Shown here piece after piece: positions 1-8,509 of a stretch of DNA of 11,048 nucleotides. Source of the stretch: Zancudomyces culisetae (lineage: Eukaryota > Kickxellomycota > Harpellomycetes > Harpellales > Legeriomycetaceae). The position numbers were made by a program, and so were the translations under genes. Positions within the stretch are counted from its first letter, which is position 1. The number at the start of each line of letters is the position of its first letter. The notes beneath the pieces are model-generated. The model ran no database searches. It was not told the origin of the DNA and saw only the letters and a program-made list of their open reading frames with translations. The stretch lies in NCBI GenBank assembly GCA_001969505.1, contig LSSK01000841.1, positions 1 through 11,048 on the forward strand, read 5' to 3'.

Positions 1-1952
1 TCTTTGTTGCTCTTTGAGTTTTTCTTTGCCTTAAATCCTGTTTTTAAAATTAAACTCAAATCTGAACCTGAACTCAATTCCAAAGTATCTGGCATCGTTT
101 GAAACTCTTCACTGCACCCTGAAATTTGTTTATTTTCAGCATATCCTGAATACTCGTTGTTTGCATTTCTGGTACTTTGTATAGGCTGGCTTTTGCCTTG
201 ATTATCTAGGAAAACCTTTGAGTCTGATATCAACTCTCGCTTTTCCATAGTGGTTTTGTTAGTCCCGCTAGTTAATCTTGTGCTTGGTTTTTTTATACTA
301 ATGTCATTCTTCACTACCCTTATCTGTTCTGGATGCCTTCTACTGGTCCTTTTAGTATCCATATTTATTACTCCGTCTTTTAGTTTTAGCAGCTTATCAG
401 TAGATTTTGGTTCAGTCACTGGGTTTGCATCAGTAAACTCGGTTGTGTGTACACCGGAAGCTTTGTATTCTTTATACTCGATGTTGAGTGGATCTCTGTG
501 TGGTGGAAAATCCTCATATCGAAATAAATCCTCATTATACAATATCCTATTTCCCACGCTAGTCTCTTGTACAGTATTGTGTATAGCATTTTCCACAACA
601 CTTTCAATAAGAGGCTGTATGTCATTTTTTGCAGAGGTTTGTATAACACCAGGTTTACTTTCTTTTCTATTAGTGCGTTCGCCACACTGTAGATTATATG
701 TATTGTCTGAACTGTTATTTTTTTTACTTGGACAGATTCCTTCGCCATCTTTGGTAGTTTTTTTCAGTGTAATGAAGTCATGTTCAAGTTGTTTTTGATT
801 CGAGTCTTTTACACTTCCTGTAGAACTTGTCAGGCTCGCCTTGTCTGCATTCGGTGATGAAACTTTTACTGATTGGGCTATCTCAGCATCAGCGGTATGG
901 TTTTTAAAACTGATACTATTGTTGCTCTTAGGTGTGAAGTCAAGGCAATTATTTTTTTTGCTTTTTAATGAACCTAATAGTGAGCTTTTCCTTTTCGAAA
1001 TACATATTTTATTATTCACTTTTTTTTTTGGTGTCAAATTTTTAGAACCATCTTTTGTGTTAACTCTATACTCTTCTTTCTTAAAATGGTGTTTGTCATT
1101 TGTACTATTTCCTCCCAGTTGTTCGTATGTATATACCGTTTCTTGACCACTTTTTGACATTGCATCTTTGATTTGTTTTGAAAAAAAATCATCTCTGTGT
1201 TGGATGTTCTCGAAACCAATTTTCAAATTAAACTTTTCTGCATCTTCACCATCCTTATTATTCAAAAACCCATCGTTTAGCCCAAGCAAATTAGTATACC
1301 CACCTTGGTTACTAATGTCTTTTTTCTCCAGAATATTCTCCCAATCAGCTTTCTTTTCTCTGCTACTTAGTCTTCTTCGATATCCTCTTTTTTTGGTTCG
1401 CCTCATAGATGTACTGGACCGTCCATTATTTGACACATGTGGATGTGGATGTGGGTGTGGGTGTGGATGTGGATGTGGATGTGGATGTAAATTCATGCTC
1501 GTGTATATATGCATAGATTGGTTATTGGTACATGGGGCACTACGCATTCTTCGGGATGAATTGTACCTCTTTTCTGGGTTTAAATATGCAGATGCTAACA
1601 GCCTTTTTTCAGAGTGACGGTTTGAAATTACTTTTTCTTTGTTAAAGCCACCTGGTTTTGTCTCACCATCGGCAATTCTCTTGATAGCACTAGTGCCTTT
1701 AGAATTAATGTTTATGTACACATCCTTTGCACTATTTTCAAACAAAAACGATTCCAGCTCGTTTGGTTTGATTTTTCTGATGTACTTGTGTTTTTTGATT
1801 TTATTTTGAGCCGAAATGCCTATGTTTTCTGGGAGAAGTACACTGTTTTCTAGAGGCTGGAAGCCTCTTGGTTTTTTGTTATTAAATCTTTTTTTTACCA
1901 GATCCAGATTACATTCAAGCACATTGACACTACTTATAGTTCCCTTTAGCAT
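1..1952 (-). CDS. Hypothetical Lys/Ser/Asn-rich disordered protein with His-Pro repeat, 3' end outside window
   Basis: Reading the minus strand from the ATG at 1952-1950, I found no stop codon for 650 codons to the left edge. Chance does not produce that in such AT-rich DNA, so this is a real coding exon lacking its C-terminus. No known domain is recognised. The protein is rich in Lys, Ser, Asn, Thr and Asp, with few hydrophobic clusters, and looks intrinsically disordered. Visible landmarks are basic patches at about residues 20-29 and 51-62, a His-Pro dipeptide run at 156-172, and an Arg/Lys cluster at 184-194 (RRTKKRGYRRR) resembling a nuclear localisation signal. Ser/Thr-rich linkers with scattered Lys clusters follow. 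No signal peptide or membrane segment is evident. The nuclear location is inference from the basic clusters only. A stop codon (TAG) lies immediately upstream in frame, but it is also the end of a good splice-acceptor sequence, so ATG 1952 may be internal to a second exon. Function unknown. Confidence 0.85.
   Translation of the reverse strand, partial: MLKGTISSVNVLECNLDLVKKRFNNKKPRGFQPLENSVLLPENIGISAQNKIKKHKYIRKIKPNELESFLFENSAKDVYININSKGTSAIKRIADGETKPGGFNKEKVISNRHSEKRLLASAYLNPEKRYNSSRRMRSAPCTNNQSMHIYTSMNLHPHPHPHPHPHPHPHPHVSNNGRSSTSMRRTKKRGYRRRLSSREKKADWENILEKKDISNQGGYTNLLGLNDGFLNNKDGEDAEKFNLKIGFENIQHRDDFFSKQIKDAMSKSGQETVYTYEQLGGNSTNDKHHFKKEEYRVNTKDGSKNLTPKKKVNNKICISKRKSSLLGSLKSKKNNCLDFTPKSNNSISFKNHTADAEIAQSVKVSSPNADKASLTSSTGSVKDSNQKQLEHDFITLKKTTKDGEGICPSKKNNSSDNTYNLQCGERTNRKESKPGVIQTSAKNDIQPLIESVVENAIHNTVQETSVGNRILYNEDLFRYEDFPPHRDPLNIEYKEYKASGVHTTEFTDANPVTEPKSTDKLLKLKDGVINMDTKRTSRRHPEQIRVVKNDISIKKPSTRLTSGTNKTTMEKRELISDSKVFLDNQGKSQPIQSTRNANNEYSGYAENKQISGCSEEFQTMPDTLELSSGSDLSLILKTGFKAKKNSKSNK
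1437..1487 (-). repeat. Coding hexanucleotide repeat encoding (His-Pro)8-His
   Basis: On the + strand this is a tandem of the hexamer GTGGAT, with GTGGGT variants for two units in the middle. On the minus strand it reads in frame as nine His alternating with eight Pro, residues 156-172 of the left-edge protein. The two central units use CAC rather than CAT for His and the others use CAT; Pro is always CCA. The synonymous variation keeps the dipeptide perfect. Repeats of this kind can change length by slippage in steps of two residues without breaking the frame. Confidence 0.95.
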
Positions 1953-1987
1953 CTATTTATAAAAATTTTTTGCATCATGTTAGTTAC
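1953..1987 (-). other. Putative 3' splice site (branch point plus acceptor) just before ATG 1952
   Basis: The minus strand carries GTAACTAAC at 1987-1979, then an A/T-rich stretch ending TATAAATAG directly before the ATG. The CTAAC adenosine (1980) is 27 nt from the last intron base. This matches NDUFS6 intron 2, where CTAAC sits a similar distance before its AG, and the last nine bases are identical to the NDUFS6 intron 3 acceptor (TATAAATAG). If used, the left-edge coding region is a downstream exon and the true start lies further right. No matching upstream exon could be fixed. One possibility is an ATG followed by a GTAAAA donor near 2170 on the minus strand. Confidence 0.5.
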
Positions 1988-4675
1988 CATTAAAGAAGTA
2001 TAACTTGAAAAGTATATTGTAGTCATATGTAACCACTAATATATTTTGTTTGCTAGGTACATCTCTTTTTCCCCATTTTTTTAATTGTAATTCGCACTAA
2101 TACTCGAGTGCGTGAACGTATTTTAAATTTATTAAATACTAACGGTTTTGACTTTTGACTTTTATTTTACCATAGTTTTGTAAAAACTAGGAATAATATC
2201 ATAATGTTATCATACACAATACCAATGAAACCTGCATACCAGAAAATATTGTTTTCAGGGATAGAATGTTTATCAGCTTAGGAATATATATTGGTTTACC
2301 TTTATGTACTTGTTAATACCAACTCTTCTGGGTATATTATTTTATTACTTTATCTCTTAGTAGAGCAATGCGTAAAAGATATTCTCCTGTGCTTTTCAAA
2401 TGAAGATTCTCGGTGTTCTTTTTGTAAGATTTGATCCTTGATGAGTTTTCGTCTAAGAAAATTATTCGGCTATAGGTCGTATAATCCTTGTTTAAAGTTT
2501 GCTGTAAATTTATTCGACTTTTATACTGCTTCCAAGTAGCCGGATGCGTGAAATGTAGTGATATATTAGTATGTGTCTCGCTTTCTTCTCACTCTTCACA
2601 TTTATATTTTAGAAGAGTATAGAACATTGATGAAAATAGAAGAAATATATTAAATGGTTTTATGCGTCCTTTTATTGCGTGCGCATATGAGTGTATATGT
2701 GTATGCGCGTAATCTTTTTTTCTTGGTCATTAAAAGTCTTGTTCTATTATAGCATTTGTTGAAAACGGGAAAGATGAAGTATTTTAATACCATGTTTGCT
2801 CAAGTACCAACGGGGTGTATTCTTAGAGCTCGAGTTTAGTAAAACTCCTAAGCGCTATACCAGTAGCCATTTACTGAGCAATTTCCCAATTATCTAATAT
2901 CAGCAATGTACCCCCCATTTCTTTACGTTTTATTAAAATTATATATCATAGCCAAATAGGGTACACTACAACCTATTTTTTTAAATTACTATTTGCTATT
3001 AATTACAGAGTATATTGGCCCTTTATTACATAGCCAGATTTATTGGAAAGCTTTTTATTGAACTTTGGTATTTTTTTATTAGTATTTTATCTCTGGTCCG
3101 CAGGGCTTTTCTCTTATTTACCAAGTGAATATTAAATCCAATGCTAATTAAAAGTTAATTAAATCTCAAATTATAAAGCTGTCACTAAATAAAATGCAGC
3201 GAGCTGATTTATCCCAATGACCAAAGGAAAAAACCATCCATTAAAACAAAGTGCCGTACTATTAACCACAAAAGGTGTGGTTCATTTTTTTGCATATCCC
3301 GGAGAAAGTGGTTGCCTTTTTTTATTCAATTCATTATTACTAGCTCCTGGCATTACCTTCAATTACTTTGCAGTTAAGATGGATACTACCACTGCACACA
3401 AACATCCAGACTTTAATAGCCATGCCCCCAATTAAAATGGATTGAGCCTCAGTTAATTTTGGCTTTTGTGAATAAAGTACTAAGAACCTATCTTTACTTT
3501 AATTTCACCACATGCAATTCGTTTACCAAAATTCCCCAGGTTAATTTTGATGTTTTACTTTAATTTTTGCATATTAAATATTAGACGATGCCTAAAAGCC
3601 TAGACCAAAATTGACAAAACTACATGTTGCATTTAGCGGGACGTATAGAATAAAAGAATATTCAAAGAAGTTGCACCATAGAAGTGACTTGTCCGTTTAT
3701 TCTTATGAAAAAAGAAATGGAAAAATGATTGATACAGGGGACAGGTAATATTTAATTATACCCCAGCCAAAGATAATTTGATATCTAGATTAGTAGAAGT
3801 CAACTGGTTTAGTATTCATGGCCCGATATACTGTGCGTACACTGTATACTTTTTTTGCAGCGATGCGGTGTGTCAATGGTTCATATGCGAGGAAATTTTT
3901 CTATAGTTGATAACACAATGAATATCACTATTGATGTCTAGTAACTCAAGAAAAAGGTTTCTCATGACTCTGAGATGCAGTTTTCTCCCTCTTACGCTTT
4001 CACTGAAGTGGGAGCTAGAAAAGCTAATTGTTGTTTTTATGTACTTTTTGGTGTTGGTTAAGTCCAATTTAAAGAATATAAACTGCAACAGTTTACCAAA
4101 AAAAAAAAAAGAAAGGCCGAAAATAACCTACCTTGGGTCAGTTTAAGAGGAATACTTCTTTTATCAGAGGAATTTGAGGGTATAGAGGGAGATTTAAGGT
4201 GAGAGTGGGGATGGGGTGGAGAAACGACAGTATTTTCAAGAATTAATAACAATAACAAAAAACTACACAGAATATCAAGTGAATGGCAGCAAAGCGACAA
4301 AAAAAGGTTATAATTTGCAAAGCAGATAATGCTGTATATCTTTTTAGTCCATTTGCTAGAGCCTATTATTTTTATCATTCGTTTAGCAGTTCTGGAATTT
4401 TCTAGGTTGTATCCAATTGATCATTGGTCATTTGCGTTTCTCGTTGGTGATATTGTTACAAAATTATGGTGTTATGTTTTCATTATCAAATTGAACAGCA
4501 AATAGAAAAAAAATTTTGATTGTTGATAATACTAAAAAATAAAACTAGAAATTAAGCATTTGATAACAATTTAGAAAAAAAAAGTTTTCTGAAAAATTAT
4601 ACTATTCGAAAAAAATTATTACCTCTTAATTTAAGCAAACTTGTTGCCGCTGAGTTGTAATAATCAAATAAAACA
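1988..4675. other. Long AT-rich intergenic region without a supported gene
   Basis: About 2.7 kb with many stops in all frames. Short open frames at 3217-3435 (+), 3931-4146 (+), 3873-4088 (-) and 4058-4378 (-) have no recognisable domain or convincing splicing. Small structures seen are a GCGCATA/TATGCGC inverted repeat (2681-2708), an AACCACA/TGTGGTT hairpin (3264-3282), and several copies of CCAAAATT or its complement between about 3450 and 3615. An oligo-A run of 12 occurs near 4098. The last few hundred bases, including A-runs near 4573-4582 and 4610-4616, probably hold the promoter of the cytochrome oxidase gene. Confidence 0.6.
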
Positions 4676-5368
4676 ATGTTCAGATTACCAGTAGCTAGAG
4701 TATCAAACTTGGCTCTCAAGGGAGCCGCAGCCCGCAGAATGGCTTCTAGTGCAGGAGCACCAGTAATTACACAGATCGAGACCAGATGGGGATCAATGCC
4801 AGAGCCCGAAAAAGTCGAATTGTCAAAGAAGCTTTCTGAGGTTATGAAAACCGATTGGACCAAAGTTTCAGCCGAAGATAAGAAAGCAGGTAAGTGCTCT
4901 TTCTTTCTGTTTTTATTGACTTTTTATATGTCACATTTTCGTGGAATTAACATTAATGTCAAGATTACATTTTTGATATTGTCTAGCATACTACATCGAT
5001 TTTGGACCTCATGGATACCGCAAGCCAATCTCAAAAAAGGGAGATGGAATGAAGGTGCTCACATATGTTGCAGCTACAGTTGCTCTTAGTTTGACAGTTT
5101 CTTACACCATCGGAACGATTGGTAAGTTTTACCTCTGTCCCAATTTTTTAACTTTTTTTTTCTCTGTATTGAGAAAAAAGCAAAGATGCTAGATACAAAA
5201 TACTAAATCCTGTTTTTTTCTAAACACCTAGCCGATCCAAAGGAGCGCACAATGAACAAAGAATGGCAAGAAAAGTCAAACGAATACGCCTTGTCGCAAA
5301 AATCCAACCCTATCCTGGGTATCTCATCAGAGGGATACAGTGGCAAAGGTCACGTTCAATCTTCTTAA
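4676..5368 (+). CDS. cox5: Cytochrome c oxidase subunit IV (fungal Cox5 / animal COX4 family), three exons
   Basis: Exons are 4676-4889, 4987-5121 and 5232-5368, giving 161 aa. Introns of 97 and 110 nt have GTAAGT donors and TAG acceptors; intron 2 has a TACTAA branch site at 5201. Both interrupt a codon after its first base. The protein is a nuclear-encoded subunit of respiratory complex IV in the mitochondrial inner membrane, where it supports assembly and modulates activity. Residues 1-25 are Arg-rich, acid-free and Ala/Ser-rich, a mitochondrial presequence. The matrix domain carries the family pattern around AYYIDFGPHGYRKP (72-85). One hydrophobic transmembrane segment spans about 94-116. 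After it comes KEWQEKSNEY (126-135), the typical post-membrane motif, and a Gly-rich tail ending GKGHVQSS. Intron 1 has no in-frame stop, so a retained intron would be translated out of frame into exon 2 and end at 5089 without the membrane segment. Confidence 0.95.
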
Positions 5369-5506
5369 GTCATTGATATTTTTAAGCAGTCTTTTGGGCT
5401 CAAAACCCTTTTTTTATGAGTGTGGCTATTTCACTACAGAAGAAAAGCATAAGCCTACACATGCTTTCCACTCCGCCTTTCTTCCGATTAAAGTGCGCTT
5501 ATAACT

Positions 5507-5512
5507 AATAAA
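5507..5512 (+). terminator. Polyadenylation signal AATAAA after the Cox5 gene
   Basis: AATAAA lies 139 nt after the stop codon, followed by a T-rich stretch. This placement suits a 3' UTR end. Cleavage position is inferred, not seen. Confidence 0.5.
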
Positions 5513-6433
5513 GAAATTTTTCGTAACTTTGTTTTTTATTTGTGCCTGCTCTACCTATGTGGCACGAAACTTTCAGAGCACTTTACAGCTGGTTTAGATA
5601 AATATTGGTGACGTCTAGTATCGTTGTGTGGCACGAGTGAATAACACGAATTGGAGAAGCAGATAGAGATAATAGGGATCTTGCGATGCCTTTGAGCATA
5701 GATGCATAAAATCCCAATAAACAGCCGCATGTTTGTATTCTACCATTATGATTAGCGGTTTAATAACCAAAATAGTCCCAGTTTCGTCCAATTAGTGCAT
5801 ATCTGCAGATTGATCGTTTGGTAACTTGCTTAGTCAAGTATAGTTCTCCATGAGTGTCGATTTTTCAGGATGAAAAATTGATTTATAAGTTTTCAAGCCA
5901 GTCGAGTATTATAGAAAGTGTTGGCATTTGGCTCTAAAGCACTTCAAGTTCTCCAAATATGTACTAATCGCATGAATCTTATTTTCGAGATTACAGTTCT
6001 TACAAACTCTACATAGGAAAGGTAGAGAAAATCTGTGCGTAAAAACATACATGTATTATGTGGATGTAGTATGTCTGCAGAGTATATACACAAGCACTTT
6101 TAAATAAATATTTTTTTCGAGTAAAGTAGGCACAAATCGATTCTGCTCCAACACACGAAAATCGCAGGGCTTGAAAACGTAAATACATTTAGACCTGTTA
6201 TGTTGTGAATTAATTTACAGAAAAAAAGTTTTACCAAAAAAAAAACGTATACATTTTCAAAAGGTGCTAAATAAATCTAGAAAAAAAGGATATTAATTAA
6301 AGTACAAAGGTGGACACTTTATTACAAGGAACAAACCGAGTTTTACCAGGCATCTAAACAATAACACCACAATCTTTGTTTCTTTTTTTTATACTAAAAA
6401 TACGATCATCCTTTTGCTTGGCAGAAATAAAAG
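5513..6433. other. Intergenic region between Cox5 and SmD2
   Basis: No gene is supported in about 0.9 kb. A ten-base direct repeat TGTGGCACGA occurs at 5558-5567 and 5627-5636. Toward the right end the strand becomes A-rich, with A-runs at about 6222-6247 and 6281-6287, resembling the A-rich leaders of the other + strand genes, and probably contains the SmD2 promoter and 5' UTR. Confidence 0.5.
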
Positions 6434-6982
6434 ATGCACGACGAGGAAATAAAGTTAACGGAGGAAGAGGAATTTTCGACTGGACCCCTATCGCTTCTTC
6501 AACAGGCTGTAAAATCGAATTCGCAAGTGTTAATAAGTTGTAGAAATAATCACAAATTGCTGGCAAGGGTAAAAGCTTTTGACAGACACTGCAACATGGT
6601 TTTAGAAAATGTTAAAGAGGTAAGTCGACATTAAAATGAATTATTCTGATACACGACTCAATCAATTTTACCAAAACATTACATATATTGTGTCTTTTAC
6701 TGGGTTTAATGTATCAAACACAATTGCTACGAGTAGATGTGGACAGAAAACCCAAGAGTGGGCAAGGGGATGAAAAAAGCAAAACCTGTAAATAAAGATC
6801 GATTTATTTCAAAAATGTTTGTGAGAGGCGACACAGTAGTGTTAGGTAAGTACTATCCACACCCCGATGTCACTACCTTTTCTTTTTTATTTTATCTTTA
6901 ATTTTTAGCTATATGTGCTGCTGTTCATTTTGTTAACTTGAAACCATATTGCTATAATTCGATAGTTCTGCGATGCCCATAA
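6434..6982 (+). CDS. SMD2: Small nuclear ribonucleoprotein Sm D2, three exons with a 17-nt last exon
   Basis: Exons are 6434-6619, 6737-6845 and 6966-6982, giving 103 aa. Introns are 117 and 120 nt with GTAAGT donors and TAG acceptors. Sm D2 is one of seven Sm proteins that form the ring around the U-rich Sm site of U1, U2, U4 and U5 snRNAs; it pairs with Sm D1 and is needed for snRNP assembly and pre-mRNA splicing in the nucleus. The acidic start followed by [11 protein letters not shown] (10-20) is diagnostic of D2. Sm motif 1 spans about 30-62 with [14 protein letters not shown], and the D2-specific Lys-rich loop [10 protein letters not shown] follows at 75-84. Sm motif 2 is [13 protein letters not shown] (89-101). 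The last exon adds only VLRCP after a split Val codon, matching where relatives read V-L-R-N-P, which is why I chose this acceptor over others. An in-frame TAA lies two codons before the ATG. The C-terminus is slightly shorter than in the human protein. Confidence 0.93.
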
Positions 6983-7571
6983 AAGCCATTTGAATGATGT
7001 GTTTAATTTATTTCTTTTTTGTCTCCTCACATACTTAATCACTTTATCTCTTTGGCTCTTTTAATTACGTAGTATTATAGTGTATAAGATGCAAGTTACT
7101 TGTCTAGTTATATGTTTGTTAGTAATGTTAGGGAACTCAAAGTTCTTATAAAACAATACAAGTAGTCTTATGTCTTTCACAAAAGATGATCTCGCCAACA
7201 GTTTTTATTAATACAGCTAACCTCTTTAGCAAGTCTTGCAGAGTATTTCATTTTATTATAATTAATGAATGGTGTACGCGATGCCGAGAACCTAGTGGTT
7301 TCCGTGCATGTGAAACCATGCTTTGGGTTGTTTTAAACTACGATATTTCTTTGCACTATCCTCACTCATACTCTGTTTCTTTTAAATAGCGCCCTTCCAG
7401 AAAAACTCTGTTTACCTGATTTATTTATGCAGTCTTTGCTGGAAAAAAAAATTGAAAAGAAAACAATTTTTTTGAAAAACACAGCAATTCCCAAACTGAA
7501 GATAAAAAAAAAGTAAAAATAAAACGCTTTTATCAGAAAGACTAATCGACACGAAATAAAAACCGAGAAAA
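6983..7571. other. Intergenic region between SmD2 and the complex I gene
   Basis: No gene is supported. A 67-codon open frame at 7186-7389 has no recognisable features. A short perfect inverted repeat (TGGTTTC, nine-base loop, GAAACCA) sits at 7296-7318 in a locally GC-richer patch. From 7441 to 7571 the strand is very A-rich with several A-runs, probably the promoter and 5' UTR of the next gene. No canonical AATAAA is obvious soon after the SmD2 stop. Confidence 0.5.
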
Positions 7572-8415
7572 ATGAACAGAGTAGTTGCATTGACAAGAAA
7601 CATTAGAAAACCTATCCTTCAAAGATGGTTTAGTTCAAGCACTGAAAAGTTGAACGAAATTACTGAGAAGAAAGCCACTGAAGTAGGTTGGAGTAATCAA
7701 TCGACCAACCACCCTGGTGTTTGGAGCACAAATCAGCGATCTAGAGAACTTGCATTTTACGGCCCAAGATTTGAGCAAAAGGATTTGAGTGCCCAGGTAA
7801 CTCAATCGTTTTATGCCATAAGTTTACGCTACACGATTTTATAAAGTGTTTTGTGTTAAATTTTTGGCTGTTTATAACATACCTTTGTAAACATATACTT
7901 GATTTTCACATTCTCACGAGGCTTATATCAATCTCGACACTTTTTTTATTATTTGTAAATTAAAATAAATAGCCACGCTCTATGGCAGCTGTTGAATTGG
8001 TCTCAAGAGAACCAGTAAGAATTGTAAATGGCCGGAAGGCAGTCTGCGATGGAGGTATATAATTTGATTTATATCAGTAACTTTTTATTCCATATTTATT
8101 CTCTTATGTTAAATCTAACTTTATAACAAATAAAATTAAACATAGGAAACGGACCATTGGGACACCCAAGAGTGTATATCAACTTGGTAAATCTAATTTT
8201 TAATTTTTAAATGGTTACTGCTGGCTTTGCATAATTTCTCTTTGACTCATCTCTCTATGTATAAATAGGATGATACAACTAAGCCACACGCTTGTTTGTA
8301 CTGTAAGTATCACAATCTTTATTTGGATATAATTACCGACTTTTAATAAAATAACTGTATAATCATTTTTGAATGTATAGGCGGTCTCCGCTTCCAGCAA
8401 AAGGATCACCACTAG
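7572..8415 (+). CDS. NDUFS6: NADH:ubiquinone oxidoreductase 13-kDa zinc-binding subunit (NDUFS6 type), five exons
   Basis: Exons are 7572-7796, 7973-8054, 8146-8186, 8269-8302 and 8381-8415, giving 138 aa. Introns are 176, 91, 82 and 78 nt; donors include GTAACT, GTATAT and GTAAAT besides GTAAGT, and all acceptors end TAG. The protein is an accessory subunit of mitochondrial complex I in the matrix arm, needed for late assembly of the N-module. Residues 1-23 form an Arg-rich, acid-free presequence ending RWFSSS. Before the zinc domain there are WSNQSTNHPGVWSTNQRSR and a FYGPRFEQ-like segment (62-69). The C-terminal zf-CHCC domain has all four ligands: Cys100, His109, Cys125 and Cys128, with GHPRVYINLD between them and CGLRF after, ending in a His pair as in animals. 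An in-frame TAA five codons before the ATG supports the start. The reading frame is restored exactly across all four splices. Presence of this subunit implies the organism retains proton-pumping complex I. Confidence 0.95.
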
Positions 8416-8503
8416 ATGCTTTACCATGTTCTGCGACTATAACACATTAGTAGAAGCTATTCATTTTCATTTTTCTTTTGTTTTTAACTTTTTGGTGAAT
8501 CAA

Positions 8504-8509
8504 AATAAA
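8504..8509 (+). terminator. Polyadenylation signal AATAAA after the NDUFS6 gene
   Basis: AATAAA lies 89 nt after the TAG stop, preceded by a T-rich tract. The position is right for 3' end formation. Confidence 0.5.

Noticed and set aside
250-1617. Open frames on the + strand at 250-798, 841-1146 and 1168-1617, the last with an alternating Cys-Gly run
   Set aside because: They are antisense to the 650-codon minus-strand frame. The Cys-Gly run is the complement of the His-Pro codons, and the Phe/Leu/Ser-rich composition is the mirror of Lys/Asn/Ser codons.
3217-3435. A 72-codon + strand frame in the gene-poor region
   Set aside because: No domain, no initiation context of note, ordinary length for chance in this DNA, and no splice sites connecting it to other open segments.
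3449-3613. Possible small inverted-repeat element bounded by AATTTTGG and CCAAAATT
   Set aside because: The shared termini are only about eight bases with poor extension, more copies occur inside, and no target-site duplication is visible.
3873-4378. Two minus-strand open segments that could be joined by a GTAGGT donor (near 4131) and TTGCAG acceptor (near 4083)
   Set aside because: The intron would be only 49 nt. Joining the segments in the frame of the upstream one meets a stop five codons later, and the alternative phase has a stop just before the donor. The hydrophobic translation looks like noise.
7044-7080. ATCTCTTTGGCTCTTTT followed by GTAGTAT, faintly like the 5' part of U2 snRNA
   Set aside because: The spacing and intervening bases do not match U2. 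No Sm site or stem structure follows in the expected arrangement, so it is a chance resemblance.
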